64,000 nt of DNA from SHVZ01 sp041906305 (GTDB lineage: Bacteria > Pseudomonadota > Alphaproteobacteria > SHVZ01), in assembly GCA_041906305.1 (NCBI GenBank), contig JAYRJL010000005.1:248001-312000 (forward strand), in the 5' to 3' direction. A model generated the notes under the pieces. It worked only from the letters and a program-made list of their open reading frames with translations, ran no database searches and was not told the origin of the DNA. A program made the position numbers and the translations under genes. Positions 10,645 through 19,047 of the stretch are shown one piece after another (position 1 is the first letter of the stretch; the number at the start of each line of letters is the position of its first letter).

Positions 10645-10971
10645 TTAAGCGATCGCCAGTTTCTGGCCGGTCATCGCTTCCCAGCGCAGTTTGAACACGT
10701 GCCACTCCGCTTCCTCGAGCGAGGTGAACGTCGGCCCCACCATGATCGGCTTCAGCGGGCGCGTGTCCGACATCTTCGCCAGCGTCCATTCGGTATGGGG
10801 CTTGGAGAGCCAGAGAAAATAGCGGCCCTCGATCGGCGTGGTGCGCATCACCGCCAGCAGCTCCTGCAGCGCCGGCGTGTGGCCGCCGAACGGCTTCCGC
10901 CGGAACTCCTGGGCGAGGTCGGTCCAGGACGGATCGATCCTGATCGTCAGATTGCCGTTGCGGTCGCGCAT
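10645..10971 (-). CDS. N,N-dimethylformamidase small-subunit-like protein
   Basis: 108 residues, soluble, no signal peptide. It includes GRYFLWLSKPHTEW and the segment SLEEAEWHVFKLRWE. Its size (known DMFase small subunits are about 130 residues) and its position just ahead of the large-subunit-like gene indicate the alpha subunit, which surrounds the catalytic chain in the characterised enzyme. It opens the operon; on the minus strand TTGACC lies about 50 bp upstream (plus positions 11022-11027) but a convincing -10 is absent. Confidence 0.65.
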   Translation of the reverse strand: MRDRNGNLTIRIDPSWTDLAQEFRRKPFGGHTPALQELLAVMRTTPIEGRYFLWLSKPHTEWTLAKMSDTRPLKPIMVGPTFTSLEEAEWHVFKLRWEAMTGQKLAIA

Positions 10972-11037
10972 GAATCCCCCGGCGCAAAGATGTCCGGGAG
11001 TGTCGGAAGGCCCAGGGAGGCGGTCAACCGAGACCGT

Positions 11038-11334
11038 CTAACGACGGTGTGGCGCCTTGGGCGGCGGCTCCGACGCGGGCTCGTCCTTGCCGGTCCAGCT
11101 CCGGGAAGGCTCCGACTCGCCCGTCATCGCCTGGATGTAGTCTCTCCCGGCCTCGGTGATCTCGAGGACGGAGACGTGGCGACCGAAAAGACGAAGGCTC
11201 TCGTCGGCGATGTCGGCGTAGCCGGCCAGCGTCAGCTCGATCATGACCTTGGGTGCGACGACGGGAACGGGAAGCGATCCCTGAGCCAGGGCCTTCAGGG
11301 TGAGCAGGGCTGCACGTGAAAGCGAACTGGCCAT
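11038..11334 (-). CDS. Small conserved hypothetical protein
   Basis: 98 residues starting MASSLSRAALLTLKALAQG. The first ~70 residues (helices plus VSVLEITEAGRDYIQ) look like a winged-helix fold, where a 'T..G..Y' ending is common in PadR/MarR-like domains; the tail is proline-, glutamate- and lysine-rich and probably disordered. No family can be assigned with confidence. It is separated from the DMFase operon by 66 bp and may be independent. Confidence 0.6.
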   Translation of the reverse strand: MASSLSRAALLTLKALAQGSLPVPVVAPKVMIELTLAGYADIADESLRLFGRHVSVLEITEAGRDYIQAMTGESEPSRSWTGKDEPASEPPPKAPHRR

Positions 11335-11416
11335 CGATGCGACCGGACCCTAGCCCGATTCGCGCCGATCCGCCGGTGACATCTTCGCAATGAAAAGGCG
11401 CGTCGCGCCCGCGCAC

Positions 11417-11830
11417 TCAACTCTTGATGTCGAGAAGCGCCTTGTCGAGCTCGCCGGCGGTCTGGATGACCTTGAGGTTCGCCTCGAAGGCCCGCTGCGC
11501 GACGATCTGGTTCGACTGCTGCTGGGCGAGGTCGACCGCCGGGCGGTCGACGAAGCCGGCATCGTTGGCGTCGGGTGCGTCCGGCTCGAACTGCTGGATC
11601 GAGGTCGGGTCGATCGCCGCGACCGTCGCCCGCACGCCGCCGGCGGCATTGCTGGTCTCGACCACCTGCCCCGGCCGGAACAGCGGCGTGCCGTCGGCCG
11701 CGGTCGCGTCCGCCGAATCCTTCGGGGCGCCCCGGCTGCGCAGATTCGCGATGTTGGAGGCGGTGACCTCCTCGCGCCTGGCGGCGGCGATGGCTCCGGA
11801 GAGCGCGTTCGAGATGATGCCGGTCATCAT
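11417..11830 (-). CDS. FlgC/FlgG-type flagellar rod-like protein, isolated
   Basis: 137 residues with the two ends of axial rod proteins: the N-terminal SGAIAAARREEVTASNIAN (Flg_bb_rod type) and a C-terminal QRAFEANLKVIQTAGELDKA segment like the FlgC/FlgF C-terminal helix. Length matches FlgC (about 135-140). No other flagellar gene is in the window, so it is either a stray paralogue or serves a non-flagellar export structure. Two adjacent ATG codons (11830 and 11827) are possible starts; no strong ribosome site is visible. Confidence 0.65.
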   Translation of the reverse strand: MMTGIISNALSGAIAAARREEVTASNIANLRSRGAPKDSADATAADGTPLFRPGQVVETSNAAGGVRATVAAIDPTSIQQFEPDAPDANDAGFVDRPAVDLAQQQSNQIVAQRAFEANLKVIQTAGELDKALLDIKS

Positions 11831-11890
11831 GGAAGGATACTGCGGCGGCCCGGGCCGGCATAGCTGTGACGGAAGTCACGGTTAATTCTG

Positions 11891-12049
11891 AACCCTCCCT
11901 CGCGTCGTACGCGGGGGAGGGCAGGGTGGGGGCACTGGCTCGATTGACCGGTTAGTCCAAGTGGTTGCCGGCGTTCCTGCGACGTCGACCTCGCGCAGGC
12001 CCCCATCCCGTCCTTCCTCCGCGTACGACGCGAGGGAAGGGGTACGAGG
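11891..12049. repeat. Inverted pair of palindromic units, heads inward, gene-less spacer
   Basis: Reverse unit at 11891-11933 and forward unit at 11998-12049, heads facing a spacer of about 64 bp. The spacer contains GTTGCCGGCGTTCC then CGACGTCGACCTCGCGC, which resembles both the spacer at 14704-14769 and the 5' flank of the DUF559 gene at 46441-46463. The gap between the FlgC-like gene and the second DMFase-like gene holds little else. Confidence 0.85.
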
Positions 12050-12067
12050 CGGGCGTTCTCGCTCGTC

Positions 12068-13648
12068 CTACTTCAGGAAGTTCTCGATCACGTTCCGGGT
12101 GATCTTCGACACCTTGTCGTCGATGAAGATCGAGGCGTTCCAGGCGATCGAGCCGGCGGAGAAGACCTTTCCGCCCGACGGCATCTCGTAATAGATCATG
12201 TCGGCGCCGCCATTGTCGGGGTTCTCGCCCTTGGCGAGCTGGACCGTGCCCTTAGGCGTCCACGGCGTGACCTTGTCGGTCTCGTGACCGGAAGCGCCGC
12301 CGGGGCAGCGCATGTGCAGGCTCTTCTCGCCGAACAGGTCGCCGTTCTTGAGGCCCGTGCTCGCATAGATCCAGTGGCTCGCGTCCTTGACGCGATAGGG
12401 GGCGCCGGTCATCGCGCCATCGTAGTCGAAGACGACGCCGAGCAGGTTGGACGGGCACTCGACGCGGTCGCGGAAGCGCGGCGTGTACTTGCCGGGCTGG
12501 CGGAGCCGCCGCGCGTCGCCGTTGTGGCAGACGACGGCGTCGCCCTCGAACGTCACCTCGCAGTCGATGCCGTTGCCGCCGAGATAGAGGAGCCGTCCGC
12601 CGCGCTCATGCACCCAGGCCTTCACCTTGAAGTACATCTCCTTCGACCAGTACTCGGGATGGGTCGAGAGGATCAGGATCTTGTAGGCATCCAGGTCGAG
12701 CGTGCCCTCGTGCAGCTGGCTCTCGGCCCAGAAGTCGTAGGCGAAGCCCTCGCGCTCGAGCCAGGCGAGGAAGCGCCACTCGGCCGGCGCGATATGGCAG
12801 GCCGAGCGGCCCTCGATGATGTTCTCGGGCTTCTCGTCCTCGGGCACGAAGTTGATCGGCTCCGGCCGGTCGAAGGACAGCGGCGCGTAGGTCTCGGACT
12901 GGTACGTCAGGAAGTTCGTCGCGGTGTAGCGCTGCAGGTCCTGGCGCGAGTTGACCGTCGGCGTCTCGGGAAGCTTGTCGGTGTTGATGTAGTTCGAGCG
13001 CCCGCCGAAGGCGTTGTAGACGTTCCAGGTGATGTTGGAGGCGAGCACCGCGATCTTCGCGGTCGGCTTCTTCGGCGCCACGATCCACGGGAACGAGAAG
13101 AACAGACCCGACTTGGTCGAGGCGTGGAAGTAGTAGAGCCCGCTCTTCTCCGGCGCCGTCGCGGTCGGCCGGAATCCCGGGCTCGCATAGCCCGTCTTGC
13201 TCCACTGCACGCCGGTCTGGGTGTAGTCGCCGTCGGGCGTGATCTGCACCATCGCACGCGGCCCGTGCTCGTCCCACCAGCCGAGCCCTTCGACGCGCTC
13301 CTTCTTCAGGCCGTAGCGCCAGAGCTCCATGTGGAAGGCTTCCGGCGAATGCACGCGGAACTCGGACTTCTCGCCCGACTGCACGTATTTCGGCCACGGG
13401 TACCCGAGGAGCTGGTCGGCGAGCAGACGGAAGTGATGCGGCACGCCGCGCTGCACGGTCATCGTCGTGCGCTTCGCTCCGAACCCGGCCTTCGACAGCA
13501 CGACCTCGTACTCGCCGGGCGCGATGTCCGCGTAGACGGCGCCGGAGGCGCGGGACGTCACCGCCTCGGAGATGCCGTTCCGGATGAACTCGAGCGCGAC
13601 GCCTTCGATTGCGACATAACGTTCGTCGCTGACATAGCCGACCAGCAT
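12068..13648 (-). CDS. DMFase-like protein with N-terminal Ig/carboxypeptidase-regulatory-like domain
   Basis: 526 residues. Residues ~1-75 form a small beta domain resembling carboxypeptidase-regulatory repeats (IAPGEYEVVLSKAGFG). The rest matches the C-terminal catalytic part of DMFase large subunits, with STHPEYWS (His330, Glu332), YNAFGG (Tyr211) and LLYLGGNG. It lacks the LamG-like region of the 734-residue homologue and has no small subunit beside it. The ATG at 13648 lies 2 bp after the exporter's stop, so the two are co-transcribed. Iron-site residues appear conserved, which argues for an active hydrolase of unknown substrate. Confidence 0.7.
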   Translation of the reverse strand: MLVGYVSDERYVAIEGVALEFIRNGISEAVTSRASGAVYADIAPGEYEVVLSKAGFGAKRTTMTVQRGVPHHFRLLADQLLGYPWPKYVQSGEKSEFRVHSPEAFHMELWRYGLKKERVEGLGWWDEHGPRAMVQITPDGDYTQTGVQWSKTGYASPGFRPTATAPEKSGLYYFHASTKSGLFFSFPWIVAPKKPTAKIAVLASNITWNVYNAFGGRSNYINTDKLPETPTVNSRQDLQRYTATNFLTYQSETYAPLSFDRPEPINFVPEDEKPENIIEGRSACHIAPAEWRFLAWLEREGFAYDFWAESQLHEGTLDLDAYKILILSTHPEYWSKEMYFKVKAWVHERGGRLLYLGGNGIDCEVTFEGDAVVCHNGDARRLRQPGKYTPRFRDRVECPSNLLGVVFDYDGAMTGAPYRVKDASHWIYASTGLKNGDLFGEKSLHMRCPGGASGHETDKVTPWTPKGTVQLAKGENPDNGGADMIYYEMPSGGKVFSAGSIAWNASIFIDDKVSKITRNVIENFLK

Positions 13649-13650
13649 GG

Positions 13651-14559
13651 TCACTCCTTGGGCTTTCGATAGAGAACGAGGACGAGCGAGACGATGACGA
13701 GGCTCAGCGACGCGATCTCGCGCCAGCCGACCGGCTCGCCGAGCAGCATCGCGCCGGAGAGCACGCCCAGCACCGGCGTCGCCAGGGTCGCGATCGAGGC
13801 GATCGTCGCCGGTAGCACCTCGACCAGGCGGAACCAGGCCCAGTAGCCGAAACAGACCGGAATCGTCGAGGCATAGAGCGCACCGGCAACCACCGGCCAG
13901 GTCAGCGTCGAGAAGTCGGGCGGGGTCTCGAGCATCGCGCCGGCGAGCTGCACCGGGAACGCGAAGACGAAGAACCAGGCGGTCGCCACCATCGTCGGCA
14001 TCGGCAGCTTGATGTATTTGAGCTGGATCGTGCCGAGCGCCCAGGAGAGCGCCGCGCACAGCATCAGCCCGATGCCGAGAAGCTGACGGTCGCCGCGATG
14101 GAGGAAGTCGTCGGGCAGCAGCAGCGCCATGCCGCCGGTGCCGAGCAGGAGGGCCGCCATCACGCGCGGGCTGATCTTCTCGCCGAGAACCGGGATCGAC
14201 AGCAGCGCCGTCATCAGCGGCATCGTGTAGGCGATGATCGCGCCGCGGCCGGACTCGATGTACTGCAGGCTCATCGCCGAGAACACCTGCCAGCCGGCGA
14301 CATTGAGCACGCCGGCCAGCGCCAGCTTCCACCACAGGCCCGGCGGCGGTCTTATGTCGCGGCCGCTGGCCTTGGCGATCGTGAACAGCGCGACCATGCC
14401 GAAGGCGGCGCAGAAGGCGCGGAACTGCCAGGGCGGGAAACCCTGCACCGCCAGCCTCATCGCCGGCCAGTTGAGGCCCCAGACGATGGTCAGGAAGAAA
14501 AGCACCACCAGCGCGTGACGGGTGGAGGCACCTTGCGGCGCGAGGGAGGAAGAAGTCAT
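13651..14559 (-). CDS. EamA/DMT-superfamily transporter
   Basis: 302 residues with about ten hydrophobic helices and two EamA repeats (first WGLNWPAMRLAVQG, second starting near LGIGLMLCAALSWALG). DMT transporters export metabolites or amino acids across the inner membrane. The ATG at 14559 (MTSSSLAPQG) is preferred; the longer frame start at 14634 would add a proline-rich leader and approach the repeat. It immediately precedes the second DMFase-like gene, so it may move that enzyme's substrate or product. Confidence 0.85.
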   Translation of the reverse strand: MTSSSLAPQGASTRHALVVLFFLTIVWGLNWPAMRLAVQGFPPWQFRAFCAAFGMVALFTIAKASGRDIRPPPGLWWKLALAGVLNVAGWQVFSAMSLQYIESGRGAIIAYTMPLMTALLSIPVLGEKISPRVMAALLLGTGGMALLLPDDFLHRGDRQLLGIGLMLCAALSWALGTIQLKYIKLPMPTMVATAWFFVFAFPVQLAGAMLETPPDFSTLTWPVVAGALYASTIPVCFGYWAWFRLVEVLPATIASIATLATPVLGVLSGAMLLGEPVGWREIASLSLVIVSLVLVLYRKPKE

Positions 14560-14654
14560 GAAGCCGGGCGGAGGAATGGGAGGCCGTAAGACGCGCCTCG
14601 GGGTGATTTCCGTCAACCGAATTGTACTGCTCATCGGAACCCTCCCGCGAACGC

Positions 14655-14822
14655 GCCTCGAGTCCCCTCCCTCGCCGGAGGCGGGGGAGGGCTAGGGTGG
14701 GGGCAAGACTCGGTGGCGCGATCGGTCGAGACGGCAGCCGCCGCGACTCCGACGTGCCACCTCGCGCGGGCCCCCCACCCCGACCCTCCCCCGCGTATGA
14801 CGCGAGGGAGGGGGTAAGAAGC
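14655..14822. repeat. Inverted pair of palindromic units, heads inward, gene-less spacer
   Basis: Reverse unit at 14655-14703 and forward unit at 14769-14822 face each other across about 66 bp. The left spacer edge GCAAGACTCGGTGGCGC resembles GCGAGACTCGCTTGCAC at 18688-18704, inside the first DUF559 cassette. The right edge CGACGTGCCACCTCGCGC resembles the spacer at 11980-11997. It occupies most of the divergent gap 14560-14891 between the exporter and the helicase; I see no other feature there beyond a possible TATGAT at 14876-14881. Confidence 0.85.
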
Positions 14823-14891
14823 GTGTTCCTCTGCGATCTCCGCGAGGTTTCGTTCTCGATTTATCCCCGCTGCCGCTATGATCGCCGCCTC

Positions 14892-17648
14892 ATGACTTTG
14901 CCCAGCCCAACCGCCGCGCCCTTGCCGCGCCGGATCCTGCTTCCGGAAGCGCCGGCGATGGTGCTGAAGGCGATGGGCGCGGTCTGGCTGAACCCCGAGG
15001 GCGACGTCGAGACGATCGGCCGGAGCGAGGCGATCCGCCGCTTCGAGTCGGGCCAGCGCCCCTTTCTCTGCCATGGCCGCGCGATCGGCCGCCGGCTCGG
15101 CCAGGCGATCGCCGGGCACGACGTCATGGAGCTGTTCGCCTTCGTCCGTCCCGCGCGCTTCGCCCCGCCGACGCCGCGCGGGCTCGCCGAGGCGATGGGG
15201 CTGGATGCGCCCGAGACAGCGGAAGCCGAGGCCGCTTCGCTCTATGCGATCGCGCGTGCGCTGATGACCGAGCTCGCCGACGATCGCGACGCCGAGACCG
15301 CGGCGGTCGCCAAGGTGATGGCGGCGGCCGGATGGTCTTGGGGCCCGGCGGTGCTGGCCGCCCTCGGCATCGATCCGTCGGAGCGCGCGCATACGGCGGC
15401 GCTCGAAGCCTGGCGCCGCCTGCCGGAGTGGCAGGAGCACGCGCCGCCGGCGCCGCCGGGGAGCGAGCCGGTCGACCCGATGGAGGCACGCGCGCGGCTC
15501 GCCCGACTGCTGGGCGATCGTTCCGAGCCGCGACCTTCGCAGGCGGACTACGCGTCCGCGGTCTCCGCCGCCTTCCTGCCGCGCGAACGCGAGGACGAGC
15601 CACGGATGGTGCTGGCCGAGGCCGGCACCGGCGTCGGCAAGACTCTCGGCTACGTCGCGCCGTCGAGCGTCTGGGCCGAGAAGAACGAGGGCTCGGTCTG
15701 GTTCTCCACATACACGCGGAACCTGCAGCACCAGATCGACGGCGAGCTCGATCGCCTTTATCCGATCCCGTCGGAGAAGGCGCTCAATGTCGTCATCCGC
15801 AAGGGCCGCGAGAACTATCTCTGCCTGCTGAACTTCGAGGAGGCGATCCGCAACCTCCGCGCCAATCCGGACAACTCCGTCGCGCTCGGGCTTCTCGCGC
15901 GCTGGGCGGCGGCGACGCGCGATGGCGACATGGTCGGCGGCGACTTCCCGGGCTGGCTCGCCGATCTCGTCGGCCGCGGCCGCGCCATGGGGCTCACCGA
16001 CCGCCGTGGCGAATGCGTCTACTCGGCGTGCACGCATTACCAGAAATGCTTCATCGAACGCGCGCAGCGACGCTCGCGCCGCGCCCGCCTCGTCGTCGCC
16101 AACCACGCGCTGGTGATGAGCCTCGCCGCCGCCGGCGGCATGGCGGAGGGCGCGCTCTCGCATCGCCTCGTCTTCGACGAAGGCCATCACGTCTTCGATG
16201 CGGCGGACTCGGCGTTCTCGCTGGCGCTGTCGGGACTGGAGGCGGTCGAGCTCAAGCGCTGGGTGCGCGGGCCCGAAGGCAGCCGGCGTGCGCGCGGCCG
16301 CGGCCTGCAGCGGCGCGTCGAAGATCTCGTCGTCGAGGACGAGGAAGGAAAGCAGGCGCTCGACCAGGCGCTGGAAGCGGCGCGCGTGCTGCCGTCGGAA
16401 GGCTGGCTGACCCGCATCGCCGAGAACCAGCCGAACGGCGTGTGCGAGAAGTTCCTCACGCTCTGCCGCCAGCAGGTCTTCGCGCGCGCCACCGAGACCG
16501 AGAACGCCTATGGCATCGAGGCCGATGCCCAGCCGCCGATCGAGGGACTGGTCGCGGCGGCGGCGCATCTCAAGCGCGCGATGCAGGAGTTGCGTCGGCC
16601 GCTCGCCAAGCTGCGCGATCGACTGAAGGCGCGGCTCGACGACGAGGCGGAGGAGCTCGAGACCGCGATGCGGCTTCGCCTGGAAGCAATGGCGCGCACC
16701 ATCGACCGCCGCATCCAGGGCCTGATCGACGGCTGGATCTCGATGCTGGAGTCGCTGGCGGCGCCGACGCCGGCAGAGTTCGTCGACTGGCTGCAGGTCG
16801 ACCGCATCGAGGGCCGCGACATCGATGTCGGCCTGCATCGCCACTGGGTCGATCCCACGGTGCCGTTCACCGAGACGGTGCTGAAGCCGGCGCACGGCGT
16901 CGTCGTCACCTCGGCGACGCTGCGCGACGCGACCGGGCTCGTCGAGCTCGACTGGGCGGCGGCCGAGTCGATCTCGGGCGCGCGTCACCTTCCGGCGCCG
17001 GCGATCATGCGCGCGGCGGTGGCCTCGCCCTTCGACTATCCGAAGCAGACGCGGATCTACGTCGTCACCGACGTCGACAAGCGCGACCTGGCGCAGGTTG
17101 CCTCCGCCTATCGCGAGCTGTTCCTGGCCTCGGGCGGCGGCGCGCTCGGCCTCTTCACCGCGATCAGGCGCTTGCGGGAGGTGCACCAGCGGATCGCGCC
17201 GCCGCTCGAGGAAGCCGGATTGTCGCTCTACGCCCAGCATGTCGACGGGCTCGACACCGCGACCCTGATCGACATCTTCCGCGCCGAGCACGAGAGCTGC
17301 CTGCTCGGCACGGACGCGGTCCGCGACGGCGTCGACGTGCCTGGCCGGTCCCTCCGGCTCATCGTCTTCGACCGCGTGCCGTGGCCGCGCCCCGACATCT
17401 TGCACCGGGCCCGCCGGAAGGCCTTCGGCGACAAGGCCTATGACGAACGGGTCACCCGCTTCCGTCTCAAACAGGCCTTCGGCCGGCTGATCCGCCGGGC
17501 CGACGATATCGGGGTTTTCGTCATGCTGGACAAGGCTTTACCCAGCCGGCTGGCGGCCGCTTTCCCCGACGGCGTCGAGGTCCAGCGGATCGGTCTGGCC
17601 GAGGCGGTCAAGGGAACCCGGGAGTTCCTCAGCATAGCCCCGGCGTAG
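14892..17648 (+). CDS. DinG/XPD-like ATP-dependent DNA helicase
   Basis: 918 residues. Walker A AEAGTGVGKT lies at ~242-251 and the DEGHH Walker B at ~429-433. Four cysteines (about 311, 375, 380, 386) sit between them in the pattern expected for the XPD/DinG 4Fe-4S domain. C-terminal motifs include GTDAVRDGVDVPG and QAFGRLIRR. A ~230-residue N-terminal region precedes the helicase core and has no obvious domain. DinG-type 5'-3' helicases unwind R-loops, D-loops and G-quadruplexes in repair. ATG 14892 was chosen; an upstream in-frame start would run through the repeat. Confidence 0.88.
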   Translation: MTLPSPTAAPLPRRILLPEAPAMVLKAMGAVWLNPEGDVETIGRSEAIRRFESGQRPFLCHGRAIGRRLGQAIAGHDVMELFAFVRPARFAPPTPRGLAEAMGLDAPETAEAEAASLYAIARALMTELADDRDAETAAVAKVMAAAGWSWGPAVLAALGIDPSERAHTAALEAWRRLPEWQEHAPPAPPGSEPVDPMEARARLARLLGDRSEPRPSQADYASAVSAAFLPREREDEPRMVLAEAGTGVGKTLGYVAPSSVWAEKNEGSVWFSTYTRNLQHQIDGELDRLYPIPSEKALNVVIRKGRENYLCLLNFEEAIRNLRANPDNSVALGLLARWAAATRDGDMVGGDFPGWLADLVGRGRAMGLTDRRGECVYSACTHYQKCFIERAQRRSRRARLVVANHALVMSLAAAGGMAEGALSHRLVFDEGHHVFDAADSAFSLALSGLEAVELKRWVRGPEGSRRARGRGLQRRVEDLVVEDEEGKQALDQALEAARVLPSEGWLTRIAENQPNGVCEKFLTLCRQQVFARATETENAYGIEADAQPPIEGLVAAAAHLKRAMQELRRPLAKLRDRLKARLDDEAEELETAMRLRLEAMARTIDRRIQGLIDGWISMLESLAAPTPAEFVDWLQVDRIEGRDIDVGLHRHWVDPTVPFTETVLKPAHGVVVTSATLRDATGLVELDWAAAESISGARHLPAPAIMRAAVASPFDYPKQTRIYVVTDVDKRDLAQVASAYRELFLASGGGALGLFTAIRRLREVHQRIAPPLEEAGLSLYAQHVDGLDTATLIDIFRAEHESCLLGTDAVRDGVDVPGRSLRLIVFDRVPWPRPDILHRARRKAFGDKAYDERVTRFRLKQAFGRLIRRADDIGVFVMLDKALPSRLAAAFPDGVEVQRIGLAEAVKGTREFLSIAPA

Positions 17649-17656
17649 CCGCTGTT

Positions 17657-17685
17657 TTGACAGGAGTCTCCCGGCTCGCTAGCAT
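17657..17685 (+). promoter_or_regulatory. Sigma-70-type promoter
   Basis: TTGACA at 17657-17662, a 17-bp spacer, and TAGCAT at 17680-17685. A consensus -35 with ideal spacing, 68 bp ahead of the SprA-related gene, so that gene is probably transcribed independently of the helicase. Confidence 0.6.
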
Positions 17686-17752
17686 TTCTCGTTGGTAGAA
17701 CGCCTTTCCCGGCGGCCGCCTTTGCGGTCGCGGGCCGAAGAGGGTGCCTGAA

Positions 17753-18616
17753 ATGGCGCTGGAAATCGGCCAAGTCGCAGGCGGATTCGGGGTCTTCTCG
17801 GTCCGCAGGGGAAACCAGGCCCCGGGCGACGCGGTCGCACCCATCGGGACGGAAGACGCGGCTCCTCAGCAGGAGCAGGCCCCGCCTTTGACCGGCGTCG
17901 TGGGCGTGCGGCCCGTTTCCGGCCAGGCGATCCAGACCCTCCAGGGCACAGACCCCAGCGCCGATACCGGTGAAGAGGGCAAAGACTCCAAGCAGGACGG
18001 CGAGCTCACCGAGGACGAGGAAAAGGTCGTCCGCGAGCTGAAGCAGCGCGACCAGGAGGTCCGCCGCCACGAGGCCGCGCATGCGGCGGCGGGCGGCAGC
18101 TTCGCAGGCTCGCCGACCTTCACCTACGAGTCCGGCCCGGACGGCCAGCGCTATGCCGTCGGCGGCGAGGTCTCGATCGACGCGAGCCCCGGGCGCACGC
18201 CGGAAGAGACGATCCGCAAGGCCGACCAGATCCGCGCCGCGGCGCTGGCGCCGGCCGACCCGTCGGGCCAGGACCGCGCGGTCGCCGCCGCCGCCGCCAA
18301 GATGAAGCTCGACGCCCAGGGCGAAGCGGCGAAGCAGCGCCAGGAAGAGTTCGAGGCGAAGCAGGCCGAAGGCAAGTCCGAGCCGGCGCTGCCCGGCCAG
18401 AAGAAGCCGGAAGAGACGGCGCCCGAGATCGTCGGGCCGAAGCCGATCGGGCAGAAGGACGAAGAGAAGGGCGCGCCGGGTGCGACCTCCGCGGGCAACG
18501 AGCCCTTGGCAACCGACGGCCGACTCGCCGCTGCCGCCAACGCCTACGGCCGCGTCGATGCCTCCGTCACGCGCTCGAACCGCACCGCTGCCAACGCGCT
18601 GAGCCTGGTGGCGTAA
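17753..18616 (+). CDS. SprA-related putative metalloprotease
   Basis: 287 residues with a central conserved block LKQRDQEVRRHEAAH (HEAAH zinc-binding-like motif), then GPDGQRYAVGGEVSID, the hallmark of the SprA-related family. The N-terminus and the C-terminal half (Gln/Glu/Lys/Pro-rich) look disordered. No signal peptide is evident. The HExxH-like motif suggests a metallopeptidase, but biochemical function is not established for the family. ATG 17753 follows GAAGAGGG; the GTG at 17744 is less likely. Confidence 0.75.
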   Translation: MALEIGQVAGGFGVFSVRRGNQAPGDAVAPIGTEDAAPQQEQAPPLTGVVGVRPVSGQAIQTLQGTDPSADTGEEGKDSKQDGELTEDEEKVVRELKQRDQEVRRHEAAHAAAGGSFAGSPTFTYESGPDGQRYAVGGEVSIDASPGRTPEETIRKADQIRAAALAPADPSGQDRAVAAAAAKMKLDAQGEAAKQRQEEFEAKQAEGKSEPALPGQKKPEETAPEIVGPKPIGQKDEEKGAPGATSAGNEPLATDGRLAAAANAYGRVDASVTRSNRTAANALSLVA

Positions 18617-18638
18617 GGCCTCATTAGGGCGCGAGGCG

Positions 18639-18688
18639 CCTCGTATCCCCTCACCCCGCGGAGCGTGGGGGAGGGTTAGGGTGGGGGG
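18639..18688 (-). repeat. Palindromic unit, left end of DUF559 cassette 1
   Basis: Reverse-oriented unit: tail CGCCTCGTATCCCC, stem TCACCCCGCG / GTGGGGGAGGG, then head TTAGGGTGGGGGGC entering the gene's 3' end. Confidence 0.85.
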
Positions 18689-19047
18689 CGAGACTCGCTT
18701 GCACCACCCAACGCCGCAGCAATCTTCTCCATCACGCCATCGAGGTTCTCCAGAACCTCGTTGTTCCAGAAGCGCAGGACGCTGAAGCCTTCGCTTGCCA
18801 GCCACCGCGTCCGTTGCTCGTCATAGGCGGATTGTCCTGCGTGCTGGCCGCCATCGAGCTCGATCACGACTTTCGGGTCGAAGCAGGCGAAGTCGGCGAT
18901 GTAGCGCCCGATGACAGCCTGTCTGCGAAAACGTGCGCCGCGGATCTGTCCGTTGCGGAGGCGCTGCCAGAGCGTGCGCTCGGCGTCGGTCATGTTCCGG
19001 CGGAGAGAGCGGGCGTTCGGAGTGAGAGGCGAGGACTTGTCGGGCAC
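18676..19047 (-). CDS. DUF559 protein (Vsr-like PD-(D/E)XK endonuclease fold)
   Basis: About 123 residues if started at GTG 19047; ATG 18993 gives 105 residues but removes part of the conserved ARSLRRNMTDAE block, so the GTG is preferred. It shows the DUF559 signature: MTDAERTLW, RFRRQ, IADFACFD, VIELDGGQHAG and VLRFWNNEV. The family is related to very-short-patch-repair (Vsr) endonucleases; the aspartate of ADFAC and the acidic pair in IELDGGQH are the likely metal-binding residues. The C-terminus ESRPPP and stop are encoded by the flanking repeat. No methylase gene accompanies it. Confidence 0.8.
   Translation of the reverse strand: MPDKSSPLTPNARSLRRNMTDAERTLWQRLRNGQIRGARFRRQAVIGRYIADFACFDPKVVIELDGGQHAGQSAYDEQRTRWLASEGFSVLRFWNNEVLENLDGVMEKIAAALGGASESRPPP

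Noticed and set aside
14655..14822. G/C-rich palindromes considered as ordinary transcription terminators
   Set aside because: Stems lack U-runs, units are paired and homologous at eight loci, and occur upstream of genes and inside an operon.
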